Shown here one piece after another: positions 26,701-34,634 of a DNA stretch of 54,326 nt (its first letter is position 1; each line of letters begins with the position of its first letter). Below the pieces are notes generated by a model. It was not told the DNA's origin and searched no databases. It saw only the letters and a list, made by a program, of their open reading frames with translations. Source of the DNA: an uncultured Eubacteriales bacterium (GTDB lineage Bacteria; Bacillota; Clostridia; Oscillospirales; Acutalibacteraceae); contig ONCR01000002.1 in the NCBI GenBank assembly GCA_900316345.1, forward strand, positions 1 to 54,326, written 5' to 3'. The position numbers were made by a program, and so were the translations under genes.

Positions 26701-29700
26701 TAAAGCGATTATTGCAAACGATCCTAACGTTCAGGCTGATTACAAAGTTAAGAAGGCCTTAAGAACAACAGCTCCCCTTCTTTCAGGTTCAAAGAAGGCT
26801 AACGTTTCAGCTGCAGGAACAGATTACAGCAAGCTTCTCACTAAAGAGAATAAAGCGGCTGCGCAAAAGCTTGTTGACACACTTGACACAATTCTCGCAT
26901 CTCTTCTTGAAAATACATCACTTAACGGATTTGACCTTGACGCTACCGATAATTTTCTTTCGGGATTCGCTGAGCTCTTCGCGGCTTACTATGGCGCTAA
27001 GAACACTGCTGATTTAGACAAGATATTTAATAACTGGCTCTTCTTCTTCACCGGCGAATCACACAAGACCCCGTCAAAGAACGGTAAGATTGGTACTCAG
27101 CCCGACAAGAACGGCGACGTTGACGCTAAGAAGGTTTACACCTCGGCAAACCTTTCAAATCTTGTTATTCAGACATACTCACTTGTTGAAAACATCGTTG
27201 ACTACTTCTTCTACAATAAGGAAAGCGGCGTGCTTTCATCAAGAGACCCGAACATGCTTATTGCTGACGCGCTTTACGGCCTTATCTCGCCTGACGCAGT
27301 AGCAATCCGCATGAGCAAAGATTACAGCAAGACGGCTGAAATCCTTCAGAAAAAGGATTACCACAACTGGAACTCCTTCAAGGTTCAGATTACCGCTCTT
27401 GACTATGACCGCAAGCAGTACAACAAGAAGGACTTCCTTAAGTTCGGCTTCAGCGACGGCGACAAGACAGCGTTCTATGACGCTCTCGGCGAATCGCTTA
27501 ACGGTATAGCAGGACTTCTCGGCGCTGTATTTGCTACAAGCTATACAGACAAGGACAGAAGCGGAAACCTTTACAGCGAGCTTCTTTATCCCCTTCTTAA
27601 GAATCTTGCGGACGGCGTTGGCGCAGACGGCGTAATGAGCCCGAAGGACTTCAACAAGGCTTCCGGCGCTCAGCAGCTCATTAAGGGCATCGTAACACCG
27701 CTCGGCAACATTCTCAGCAAGCTTTATGACAAACCGGCGAGCTTCATCCTTAACCTTGTAAAAGGCCTTGCAGGCGTAGTTAAGGACGACACGATTAAAC
27801 AAATCATCGGCGGACTTCAGGGAACGCTTAACCTTCATATTGACGGTATTTCAAACATCGTTTCTTACCTGTCGCCTTCTTACGGCAAATCGCTTAAGAA
27901 GAACCTCAGCAAGATTAACGTTGCGCTTCCGAAGAAAAACATTTTAGTAACAATTCTTAACAAGTTCTTAGCTGACAAGCTCGGCTTCGCACTTCCGAAT
28001 ATCAACTGGACGAAGCTTAACGAAGCTTCAACATCGGGTGAGGTTCTCCTTCTCATCTACGGTTACGTTGTTGATACGCTTCTCGGTTCAGAGCTGCTCA
28101 CTTCACTTATTGACAGCCTTGACCCGAACATCAGCAAGATTCTTAAGAATCTCTCTGCTGCGCAGATACTTGACGTTCTTGCAGACATCATTTCGGTAGT
28201 TCAGAGCCCGACAGAGGTTTACTGGAGCTTCAGCGAATACGCTGCTAAGCTTACAAATTCCTTCAGCTATCCTAAGGGCATTACAGCTTCCAAGGCTGAC
28301 AATGCGGTTAAGCAGTTTGACCAGCTTATAAACAACATCTTCCCGCTTCTTAACGGACTTGGTGTAACGGATATTGAAGGACTCGGCTCACTTGTTAACG
28401 AAAAGCTTTATACCAACGAAATTATTACAACAATCGCTAAGGCTCTTTACGGAGCAATCGGCGGAAACGATACAGTTGTTCAGGTTCTTAAGGTTCTCGG
28501 CATTGACGTAACACCTAAGGGCATGGCTGCATACCTTATGGATACAAGCTACGGCCCGACTTACTCAAGCGCCGCTAAAACACTTAAAGGCTTAAGCAGC
28601 TGGGATAAGGTAACGACACTTAACTGGGGCTTCACAAACGGAACGGCTAAGGCTCAGGAAGGCTTTATCAACGGCCTTGCAGCAGCGCTTCGTCCGCTTA
28701 ACTCCGCGCTTTCAATCCTTCTTGCCGAAGGTAAGCTCGGTATTATTGAAAACCTTGACGTTCAGGAAGTTGTTACACTTATCATCAATGCTCTTGTTAA
28801 ATCGCACGAAACCGAAATACGCTCGGATAAGGGCGAGCATGCCGCAACCATTACTTACAGACTTAAGGGCGACGAATTCATCGTTACGGTTCAGAGCTAC
28901 GGTATCAGAGGCAACGGCAAGAGAACAGTTAAGAGCGTTATTAAGATAGACGTTAAGGCTATCAGCAAAGACATTGAAGGCGTTCTTAAGAAGATTGACT
29001 TAACGCTCGGCACAAACGGCTACGAAAGCGCTATTATCCCGCTTCTTGAAGCATTTATGTGCGACGATATTAAGACTTATAAGGAATATAAGGAAGATTA
29101 CGCAAAGGCAAAGGATAACCTTCTTGTTGACATCCTTAAGCCAATCGGCGGACTTATCGATACAGCTCTTGCAAACCCGATAGGAACCATAACCGCAATT
29201 CTTCCCAACGTTGCATACTTCATTGACAGCAACGGACTTTCACAGGCAGTTGCAAATCTTATTGCTCCGATTACTGCCGAAGAGGGACTCATCGGCGTTC
29301 TTAAGAAGAACGGCCTTGACATTGACAAGCTCGTTGAAGCTATCACCGGAAAAGACCTCGGCTCTGTTCTTACAGACCTCATCGGTATTGACGCTGACCT
29401 TCACCTTGAGCTTACGAACCTTAAAACGTTTAATATTCAGGTTATAGTTGTTCCGCTTGTTCAGAAGCTTCTTAAAGATAAGTTCGGACTTAAGCTTCCT
29501 GATTTCACCTTTGCTCAGATAGCAAGCCACGGCGAAATCAAGACGGTTCAGAGCAAGGCTAAGAACGACGAGGGAACATACCTTACAGAGCAGGTACAGG
29601 CTCGTCAGGGCGAGGTTCTTGTTGCAGTACTTAAGTACGTAGCTGAAACCCTCATCCAGAACGCCGACGCTCTTAAGGACCTTCTCGGCGGAATAGACGC

Positions 29701-31159
29701 TATTAAGAACAACGATACAATCAAGTCAATCCTTGACGCAGTATTCGCTTCACTTTCAATCGCTACTGCAGATGATATTGTAAGAGCAATCTTCTTCATC
29801 ATAGACGGCGATTCGGTTGATAAGTTCTTCGATTACAGAGGCTTCAAGACCAAGGAAAACAACTTCTCCTACGGCGACCTTGACGAGGACTTCTGCCGCA
29901 AGCTCGCTCCGATGCTTGACGGACTTATCGGCGGCCTTCTTGAAGGCGGACTTCTCGGCCTTGTTGAGGAAAAGCTTTACACCGACGAATTAATCGGCAA
30001 ACTTGCAACAGGCCTTTACGGTGCAATCGAAGGCGTTAAGATTAACGACGAAATCGGAACTCTTACAGACGTTCTTGCAATGACCGATATTGACTTCTCA
30101 ACATCAGGCGTTGCTTCACTTCTTACAAACAGCGATTACGGCAAGAGCTATGACGCCGCAGCCGCAACAATCAGAAGCGCAGGCTCATGGAAGAACATTA
30201 AGGCTGAGAACCTTAAGTTCGGCGTTAAGGACAGAGACAGCTTCCTTCACGCACTTACCGCAGTTCTTCGTCCTCTCTTCGGAGTTCTCGACGTTCTTCT
30301 TAACAACGCTTCGCTCAACCTGTTTAACCTTGTAAGCATCCCGGGTTCAGACGGTTACACATCTGCAATCGTTCCTCTTCTTGAGGCGCTCGGCGTTTAC
30401 AACATCAAAACTCAGTATCAGTACAGAGAAGATTGCTTCAAGTCGTACGATAACGTACTTCTTGACATCCTTAATCCGCTTTGGGATAAGGTAGAGGATA
30501 TCCTCGCTGCTCCGCTTGAGGTTGTTATGAACCTTCTTCCGAACCTCGCGCTGGTATTTGCAAACGACGGACTTCTTCAGATTATTGATAACCTTATCAC
30601 ACCGATTACAGCTCTTCTTGACGCACTTAAGCCGATAGTTGATATCAACGCTGTTCTCGATGCAGCAGGACTTGATGTTCCGAAGCTTCTTAAGGATAAG
30701 GTTGGCCTTAACGTAACTAAGTTTGACCTTTACGATATTCAGGGAACACTTAAGCCGCTCCTTGGCGCGGACAATGTTGTAAGCACACTTAATTCCGTTC
30801 TTAAGATAATTAAGATTAAGGATGTTTCGCTTAACATTGAGCTTCCCGAAATTGATTGGTTACAGCTTGCTTCTCACGGTAAGAACAACCTTAAGGCAAC
30901 ATCTCAGGTTGCTTGCTACGGCAGCAGAATTGCTGTTAAGGGCGACGAGGACGAAACGCTTATTGCAGTTCTCAGATACCTTATCAATACTATTAACTAC
31001 AAGAATAACTATGATGAGCTTGTATCGCTTCTCGGCGGATTATTCAAGGGCAACGATACTGTAGCAGGAATTCTTGACCAGGTATTCGGAATGCTTCAGG
31101 GTGATTCCGACGAAGTAATCAAGAACCTTGTTGATCTTCTTCAGACTCTTGCAGGATAA
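23720..31159 (+). CDS. Giant secreted helical-repeat protein
   Basis: A 2479-residue exported protein of unknown function. AAGGAG lies 8 nt before the ATG at 23720 but only 2 nt before the in-frame ATG at 23714, so 23720 is chosen. A signal peptide (SFFLALVMVITSCSV) ends near AFA at about residue 30. The rest is leucine-rich and mostly amphipathic helix. At least three large units begin near residues 1237, 1633 and 2162 with a G(F/V)xDxxxF...ALxxxLRPL motif, pass through Y..A..PLLEAL and LLPNLA elements, and end with KLLKDKxGL..LP. The same unit occurs in the 1341-residue protein at 34.6 kb. There is no dockerin, LPxTG, SLH or catalytic motif. It stands alone, with its own promoter and terminator. 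A surface-layer, adhesive or filament role is only a guess. Confidence 0.8.
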   Translation: MRTSKKMLSFFLALVMVITSCSVGFTAFAADGNKTDSNLEYWNDATTADEAFDALNTLIGSLLSIDAIKDLLENNNIVDKVTDKTTLQDVIAGASPLLINALMDSSGLEAYLTDTNKNDIEDIANSFNTGGFSAGDSTPYRTGNRQITNVFYQAFASKDLATGNGGQSFYTLYRFATDYKDKGGNVGTFASEVYDSLKNYKDATEDELKKALKSDELIRDLYYRTITANESDAEVRNRATIDQIGNFNNEFNPITASGVTLKEVPATKASFDSEFGEGKDYLIDFYNNIFTKIGMPKLKNAAELVFYHCTTYGCNIIYANIYLYLMDKAGKTVTAEAFGDSSVKLTPSNVYDVLYKDPDDASDEGLYSVDDFANDYIGSVKGQKLFFNSGDDSINKGIYKDYLLYAVYDKLFGGIDDSIKNYDTLLSELNSEAGLVKADSDEAKETSSLQAAMLSAMGDGASVYRTGNGVCIVDYFMHYVCNAKSYGFEGSKYAPKTDEQKVAVASAVFDSKVVGILDTVGGFIDIKGLLKELVGGEIDLVAMIDGIWQKLYDAPVATVFNLLPPIMLIVDGILPVLLRDDIDDFNAIDYMIGSIPSSGGSLETFVLNDGLGNLLEALANTDALKIGKYAQMSGNNTIGLGALHLDLNKVLPSILHWVTGDRQGAIAMVGTYPSQKVFKFNKDGIIITDKTTGDARKVASTKTVKFNSNIPVFTNIYIADQFIYALNDDKLLELVSGLLGDTVKNALGNNGIKEIIDELLIFVRDAVDDYLAEVGYVKGQGTNDKNYLSGYQVNDGLNDIKVALPKLIDNIGKNFMTKYAVKSDWAFNYNGKIATRSVEDKDGNSQTETYNVHFDKFVKLSETIDNKDNPVKILTSVVDLLIGNWINALLDFLNDVLSDDSNKITSEVPLVQGLLAALGDFGEQSIITDALNGLFQLKRSDDASFTLTARTAATTIEGESKTNFVGFSLTSGFFLISNVLFTKKGQQRGLIPFIKAIIANDPNVQADYKVKKALRTTAPLLSGSKKANVSAAGTDYSKLLTKENKAAAQKLVDTLDTILASLLENTSLNGFDLDATDNFLSGFAELFAAYYGAKNTADLDKIFNNWLFFFTGESHKTPSKNGKIGTQPDKNGDVDAKKVYTSANLSNLVIQTYSLVENIVDYFFYNKESGVLSSRDPNMLIADALYGLISPDAVAIRMSKDYSKTAEILQKKDYHNWNSFKVQITALDYDRKQYNKKDFLKFGFSDGDKTAFYDALGESLNGIAGLLGAVFATSYTDKDRSGNLYSELLYPLLKNLADGVGADGVMSPKDFNKASGAQQLIKGIVTPLGNILSKLYDKPASFILNLVKGLAGVVKDDTIKQIIGGLQGTLNLHIDGISNIVSYLSPSYGKSLKKNLSKINVALPKKNILVTILNKFLADKLGFALPNINWTKLNEASTSGEVLLLIYGYVVDTLLGSELLTSLIDSLDPNISKILKNLSAAQILDVLADIISVVQSPTEVYWSFSEYAAKLTNSFSYPKGITASKADNAVKQFDQLINNIFPLLNGLGVTDIEGLGSLVNEKLYTNEIITTIAKALYGAIGGNDTVVQVLKVLGIDVTPKGMAAYLMDTSYGPTYSSAAKTLKGLSSWDKVTTLNWGFTNGTAKAQEGFINGLAAALRPLNSALSILLAEGKLGIIENLDVQEVVTLIINALVKSHETEIRSDKGEHAATITYRLKGDEFIVTVQSYGIRGNGKRTVKSVIKIDVKAISKDIEGVLKKIDLTLGTNGYESAIIPLLEAFMCDDIKTYKEYKEDYAKAKDNLLVDILKPIGGLIDTALANPIGTITAILPNVAYFIDSNGLSQAVANLIAPITAEEGLIGVLKKNGLDIDKLVEAITGKDLGSVLTDLIGIDADLHLELTNLKTFNIQVIVVPLVQKLLKDKFGLKLPDFTFAQIASHGEIKTVQSKAKNDEGTYLTEQVQARQGEVLVAVLKYVAETLIQNADALKDLLGGIDAIKNNDTIKSILDAVFASLSIATADDIVRAIFFIIDGDSVDKFFDYRGFKTKENNFSYGDLDEDFCRKLAPMLDGLIGGLLEGGLLGLVEEKLYTDELIGKLATGLYGAIEGVKINDEIGTLTDVLAMTDIDFSTSGVASLLTNSDYGKSYDAAAATIRSAGSWKNIKAENLKFGVKDRDSFLHALTAVLRPLFGVLDVLLNNASLNLFNLVSIPGSDGYTSAIVPLLEALGVYNIKTQYQYREDCFKSYDNVLLDILNPLWDKVEDILAAPLEVVMNLLPNLALVFANDGLLQIIDNLITPITALLDALKPIVDINAVLDAAGLDVPKLLKDKVGLNVTKFDLYDIQGTLKPLLGADNVVSTLNSVLKIIKIKDVSLNIELPEIDWLQLASHGKNNLKATSQVACYGSRIAVKGDEDETLIAVLRYLINTINYKNNYDELVSLLGGLFKGNDTVAGILDQVFGMLQGDSDEVIKNLVDLLQTLAG

Positions 31160-31177
31160 TAAATAATTGATACATTT

Positions 31178-31205
31178 AAAGGCATCGCTTCGGCGATGCC
31201 TTTTT
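31178..31205 (+). terminator. Intrinsic terminator after the 2479-residue gene
   Basis: AAAGGCATCGC, a TTCG loop and GCGATGCCTTT, continuing into T residues. Confidence 0.9.
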
Positions 31206-31228
31206 GTTTTCCTTAAAATATATTTTTC

Positions 31229-31257
31229 TTGCAACACTTTGAGCAATATTCTATACT
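31229..31257 (+). promoter_or_regulatory. Promoter of the sigma factor operon
   Basis: TTGCAA (31229-31234), 17 nt and TATACT (31252-31257), a SigA-like pattern about 35 bp before the sigma gene. Confidence 0.6.
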
Positions 31258-31292
31258 ATACATATGAAAGCTTTCAAAACGGTGGTGAAAAA

Positions 31293-31808
31293 ATGGACGA
31301 AAGGCAGTTAGTGCTTAATGCAAAAAAGGGCGACAGCGACGCGTTTTGCGCGCTTTATTCCCTTTACAAGGATAAGCTTTACCGCTACGCATTTTACCGC
31401 CTCGGCGTTCGCGAGGACGCGGAGGACGCAGTATCGGATTGCGTTTTATCCGCGTTTAAACAGATGAACAAGCTCAAAAAGCCGGAAGCATTTTCTTCGT
31501 GGCTGTTTACAATTCTGCGCTTTTCCTGCAATACTTTTATTGAAAGCCAAAAAAGAACAAGGGAAGCCTCAAACATTGAAGATGTTGCAAATACGCTTAG
31601 CACGGATTTAAGCAACACAATTGAAAAAACAGAGCTTCAACAGGCACTTTCAATTTTAAAGGACGATGAAAAGGAAATTGTTCTTATGTCGGTTGTATTC
31701 GGCTTTAACAGCAAGGAAATTGCAAAAACGGTAAGCCTGACTTCGGGGGCAGTGAGGTCAAAGCTGTCGCGGAGCCTTACAAAAATGAGAGAATTTTTAG
31801 GTGAATAG
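31293..31808 (+). CDS. ECF-type RNA polymerase sigma factor
   Basis: A 171-residue extracytoplasmic-function sigma factor. Region 2 spans about 8-80, with KGDSDAFCALYSLYKDKLYRYA and the EDAEDAVSDCVLSAF helix for core and -10 contacts. Region 4 spans about 115-168, with a helix-turn-helix FGFNSKEIAKTVSLTSGAVRS for -35 binding. The frame is open 42 codons upstream, but the GGTGGTG site puts the start at the ATG at 31293. The next gene begins one base after the stop codon and encodes a membrane protein with a cytoplasmic N-terminus, as expected for an anti-sigma partner. Confidence 0.9.
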   Translation: MDERQLVLNAKKGDSDAFCALYSLYKDKLYRYAFYRLGVREDAEDAVSDCVLSAFKQMNKLKKPEAFSSWLFTILRFSCNTFIESQKRTREASNIEDVANTLSTDLSNTIEKTELQQALSILKDDEKEIVLMSVVFGFNSKEIAKTVSLTSGAVRSKLSRSLTKMREFLGE

Positions 31809-31809
31809 T

Positions 31810-33768
31810 ATGGATAATTTTGATTTCATTAAGAATAAGCTTGAAAGCGAAAACGTTACCGCTCCCGAAAGCCTCAGCGAGGAAGCAATAAAGAGCAAGC
31901 TCAGCGAGGGCAAGGGCGGAAATACGGTTATACCGTTTAAGAAAAAGGGTGGCTTTAAGGCGGCGCTTGCGCTTGTTGCATGCTTTGCGGTAATCGCTGT
32001 TTCGGTTTCTTTTATAACAAAAAACGAAAAGCCTCCGGTTGCTTCGCCTTCTACAGATACACAGAGCATAAACGAAATTGTAAGCTTTGAAAGCTATGAG
32101 GAGCTTGAATCAGCCATTAAAAAGCTTGAAAAGGAAAGTATGCGCCTTTACGGAAACGGCCTGAAAACGGATATGGCAGCAACAGATACAGCAGAGGACG
32201 GAGCGGCAAATTATACGGGAAGCGTTCAGAAAAGCTCCTCTGCAACTGCAAAAGAAAGCTTTGCTTCAACAAACAAGCAGGTTGATTCCGTTGACGAGGC
32301 GGATATTATTAAAACAGACGGGAAATATATCTATTACATCAGCGATGATGAAAACTCCCCGCTGACTATATACTCTGCAGACAACGGGAAAACCGAGCGT
32401 CTTTCCTCAATAAAAGCGGGAAAGGACAGCTTTTTCAGCGAAATGTTCCTTTACGGCGACAAGCTTATTGTTATCGGAACAAGAAGCGAGAGCAAAAAGC
32501 TTGAGGATGTAACCGAAAATGATGACGGCGACGATATTATTTACGAAGATAGTATTTATAACGGAGCGCTGCTTTATAACTCCTACAGCTTTGTTTATAC
32601 CTACGATATCAGCGACAAAAGCGCTCCGAAGCTCGTTGATAAATACGAACAAAGCGGATATTATAACTCCTCACGAATGATAGGCTCATGCGTTTATCTT
32701 ATCTCGGATTACAATCGCTTTTATCTTGGCTGCAAGGACGGCTTTGTTCCCTGCGCCTGCGGAAACGACGGCGAACTTAAACAGCTTGATATAAGCGATA
32801 TATCAGCCGTTAAAGACGCTGAAAACGCTTGCTACGCTCTTATAGGCGCTATTGACGTTGAAGGCGGCGATAAGGCAAAGGCAACAAAGGCTGTGCTCGG
32901 CGTAAACGAGCAGGTTTACTGCAACGACGATAACCTTTACCTTACCGGAACTTATACCCACGGAAAATCGCAATGGACGCGCATAGTTAAGTATTCCCTT
33001 AATAAAACAGAGCTTGAGCTTACGGCCGGCGGCGACGCAAAGGGCAGCGTTAACGACCAGTTTTCAATTGACGAATACGAAGGTAACCTCCGCATAGCTT
33101 TAACCGATTATCGCTGGGGCGACGGCAAGGATAAAAACTACCTTTACGTTATGAACGGTAAGCTTGACATTATCGGCAAAACGGAAAGCTTTGCCAAGGA
33201 GGAACACATTGAGGCTGTTCGTTTTATGGGCGATACCGCATACGTTATAACGTATGAACAAACCGACCCGCTGTTTATTATTGATTTGTCAAATCCGAAA
33301 AAGCCCGAAATAACGGGAGAGGTTAAAATAGACGGTTTTTCCTCCTCGCTTACGCCGGTTGACGAAAACACAATGCTCGGCATAGGCTTTGCAACAAAGG
33401 AGGAGGAATGGGGCATCGTTCAGGACGGACTTAAGCTTGCACTGTTTGATATTAGCGATAAAAAGAATCCGAAGGTGCTTGATGAATATGAAATCCGTAG
33501 CTCTGACAGCGAAGCGCAATACACCCATAAGGCAATCGCAATAAACAGCGATAAAAAATATTGGGCAATCCCCCTGAGCGTTTATGACGACAGTAAATTT
33601 GATACCGGAGCGCTTGTGATAAGAATTAAGGATAAGAAACTCGAGGTTGAGAACTATAAGCTCAGCGACACAACCTATGATTATTCAAGACGCGTAACCT
33701 TTATAGGCAATTATCTCTATGTTCCTGCAAGCTCCGGCAACAGCATTGATTCATTTGAAGTAAAGTAA
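31810..33768 (+). CDS. Membrane-anchored beta-propeller protein, probable anti-sigma partner
   Basis: A 652-residue protein. Residues 1-45 are cytoplasmic and basic, a membrane segment lies at about 48-68 (ALALVACFAVIAVSVSFI), and the large outer part from about 145 resembles the secreted C-terminal beta-propeller family (DUF/Beta_propel). Supporting stretches are QVDSVDEADIIKTDGKYIYYI, LFIIDLSNPKKPEITGEVKIDGF and LALFDISDKKNPKVLDEYEI, which repeat as propeller blades. An in-frame GTG lies upstream at 31801; AGGTG placed 6 nt before the ATG at 31810 decides the start. Translational coupling to the sigma gene suggests that the short cytoplasmic N-terminus holds the sigma factor and the propeller senses an envelope signal. 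The anti-sigma role is inferred from position. Confidence 0.75.
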   Translation: MDNFDFIKNKLESENVTAPESLSEEAIKSKLSEGKGGNTVIPFKKKGGFKAALALVACFAVIAVSVSFITKNEKPPVASPSTDTQSINEIVSFESYEELESAIKKLEKESMRLYGNGLKTDMAATDTAEDGAANYTGSVQKSSSATAKESFASTNKQVDSVDEADIIKTDGKYIYYISDDENSPLTIYSADNGKTERLSSIKAGKDSFFSEMFLYGDKLIVIGTRSESKKLEDVTENDDGDDIIYEDSIYNGALLYNSYSFVYTYDISDKSAPKLVDKYEQSGYYNSSRMIGSCVYLISDYNRFYLGCKDGFVPCACGNDGELKQLDISDISAVKDAENACYALIGAIDVEGGDKAKATKAVLGVNEQVYCNDDNLYLTGTYTHGKSQWTRIVKYSLNKTELELTAGGDAKGSVNDQFSIDEYEGNLRIALTDYRWGDGKDKNYLYVMNGKLDIIGKTESFAKEEHIEAVRFMGDTAYVITYEQTDPLFIIDLSNPKKPEITGEVKIDGFSSSLTPVDENTMLGIGFATKEEEWGIVQDGLKLALFDISDKKNPKVLDEYEIRSSDSEAQYTHKAIAINSDKKYWAIPLSVYDDSKFDTGALVIRIKDKKLEVENYKLSDTTYDYSRRVTFIGNYLYVPASSGNSIDSFEVK

Positions 33769-33783
33769 TCCCCTATCAAAAAA

Positions 33784-33817
33784 ACACGGAAACCAAACGG
33801 CTTTCCGTGTTTTTTTG
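33784..33817 (+). terminator. Intrinsic terminator after the sigma operon
   Basis: ACACGGAAA and TTTCCGTGT form the stem, followed by a run of seven T residues. Confidence 0.9.
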
Positions 33818-33857
33818 TTTTGCAACCAATAGTTGCGTTAATTCAAGCTAAAATGTA

Positions 33858-33886
33858 TTGAAGAAACCTGCTGTTTTTGATAAAAT
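33858..33886 (+). promoter_or_regulatory. Promoter of the XRE regulator
   Basis: TTGAAG (33858-33863), 17 nt and TAAAAT (33881-33886), then GGAGG before the ATG at 33916. Confidence 0.6.
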
Positions 33887-33915
33887 GTAATTGAAAACAG
33901 ACGGAGGTAATAACT

Positions 33916-34590
33916 ATGGATAATGCCATTTATGAAAGACTTCTTGAATACAGAAAGAAAAACGGCCTCTCACAGGAGGAGCTTGCAGAAAAAATCGGCG
34001 TTTCGCGCCAGGCAATTTCAAAATGGGAAAGGGGCGAAAGCAGCCCCGATACCGATAACCTTATTGCCCTTTCACAGCTTTACGGCGTAACGGTTGACGA
34101 GCTTCTTTTCGGCAAAAAGGCAGAGGAAAAAGAAAAAACCCCCTCCTCTGACAGCGTGAATATCGGCATTGGGGGTATTGATGTTCAAAGCGCGGAGGGC
34201 GACAGGGTTCACGTAGGCTTTGACGGAATACGCGTTACCGATGGAGACGGTAATCCTTCAGAGAGCTTAAATAAATATGAAAACGAAAAGAAAAGCCGTC
34301 CTATGCTTAGCGCTGTAATTATAATTATCGGAATAATCGCATTCCTGCTTGTAGGCTTTTTGTTCAAGCTTTGGAAGGTTTGCTGGGTTTTAATTCTTCT
34401 TGCAATTTGCGTTTCATCGCTTATTGAGGCGATAGATAAAAAGAAGCCCTCGCATTTTAACTATCCGCTTCTTATGGTAAGCATTTACTGCGGCATAGGG
34501 CTGACGGCAAAAATCTGGCACCCGACGTGGATTCTATTTGTAACAATACCGATTTTTTACCTAATATGCGACGCAGTTAAGAAAAAATAA
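33916..34590 (+). CDS. XRE-family regulator with C-terminal membrane segments
   Basis: A 224-residue protein. Residues 5-65 are a Cro/C1-type helix-turn-helix (LSQEELAEKIGVSRQAISKWERG, then YGVTVDELLFG). Residues about 66-130 are a polar linker with a short Gly/Val/Asp-rich beta stretch. From about 131 there are three to four hydrophobic segments (AVIIIIGIIAFLLVGFLF; VLILLAICVSSLIEA; YPLLMVSIYCGIGLTA; WILFVTIPIFYLICDA). Such membrane-tethered XRE proteins are common in Firmicutes, often near genes for envelope or peptide stress, but the target here is unknown. It is monocistronic. Confidence 0.85.
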   Translation: MDNAIYERLLEYRKKNGLSQEELAEKIGVSRQAISKWERGESSPDTDNLIALSQLYGVTVDELLFGKKAEEKEKTPSSDSVNIGIGGIDVQSAEGDRVHVGFDGIRVTDGDGNPSESLNKYENEKKSRPMLSAVIIIIGIIAFLLVGFLFKLWKVCWVLILLAICVSSLIEAIDKKKPSHFNYPLLMVSIYCGIGLTAKIWHPTWILFVTIPIFYLICDAVKKK

Positions 34591-34599
34591 TAAACGCAA

Positions 34600-34626
34600 A
34601 AAAGGCATCGCAAAGCGATGCCTTTT
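34600..34626. terminator. Bidirectional terminator between convergent genes
   Basis: AAAAGGCATCGC, a 3-nt loop and GCGATGCCTTTT give a 12-bp stem with A and T ends, serving both the XRE gene and the 1341-residue gene. Its stem nearly repeats that at 31178. Confidence 0.85.
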
Positions 34627-34634
34627 AATAATGC

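Noticed and set aside
31167-31292. N-terminal extension of the sigma factor
   Set aside because: It would start in the terminator of the preceding gene and cover the promoter; homology begins at the ATG at 31293.
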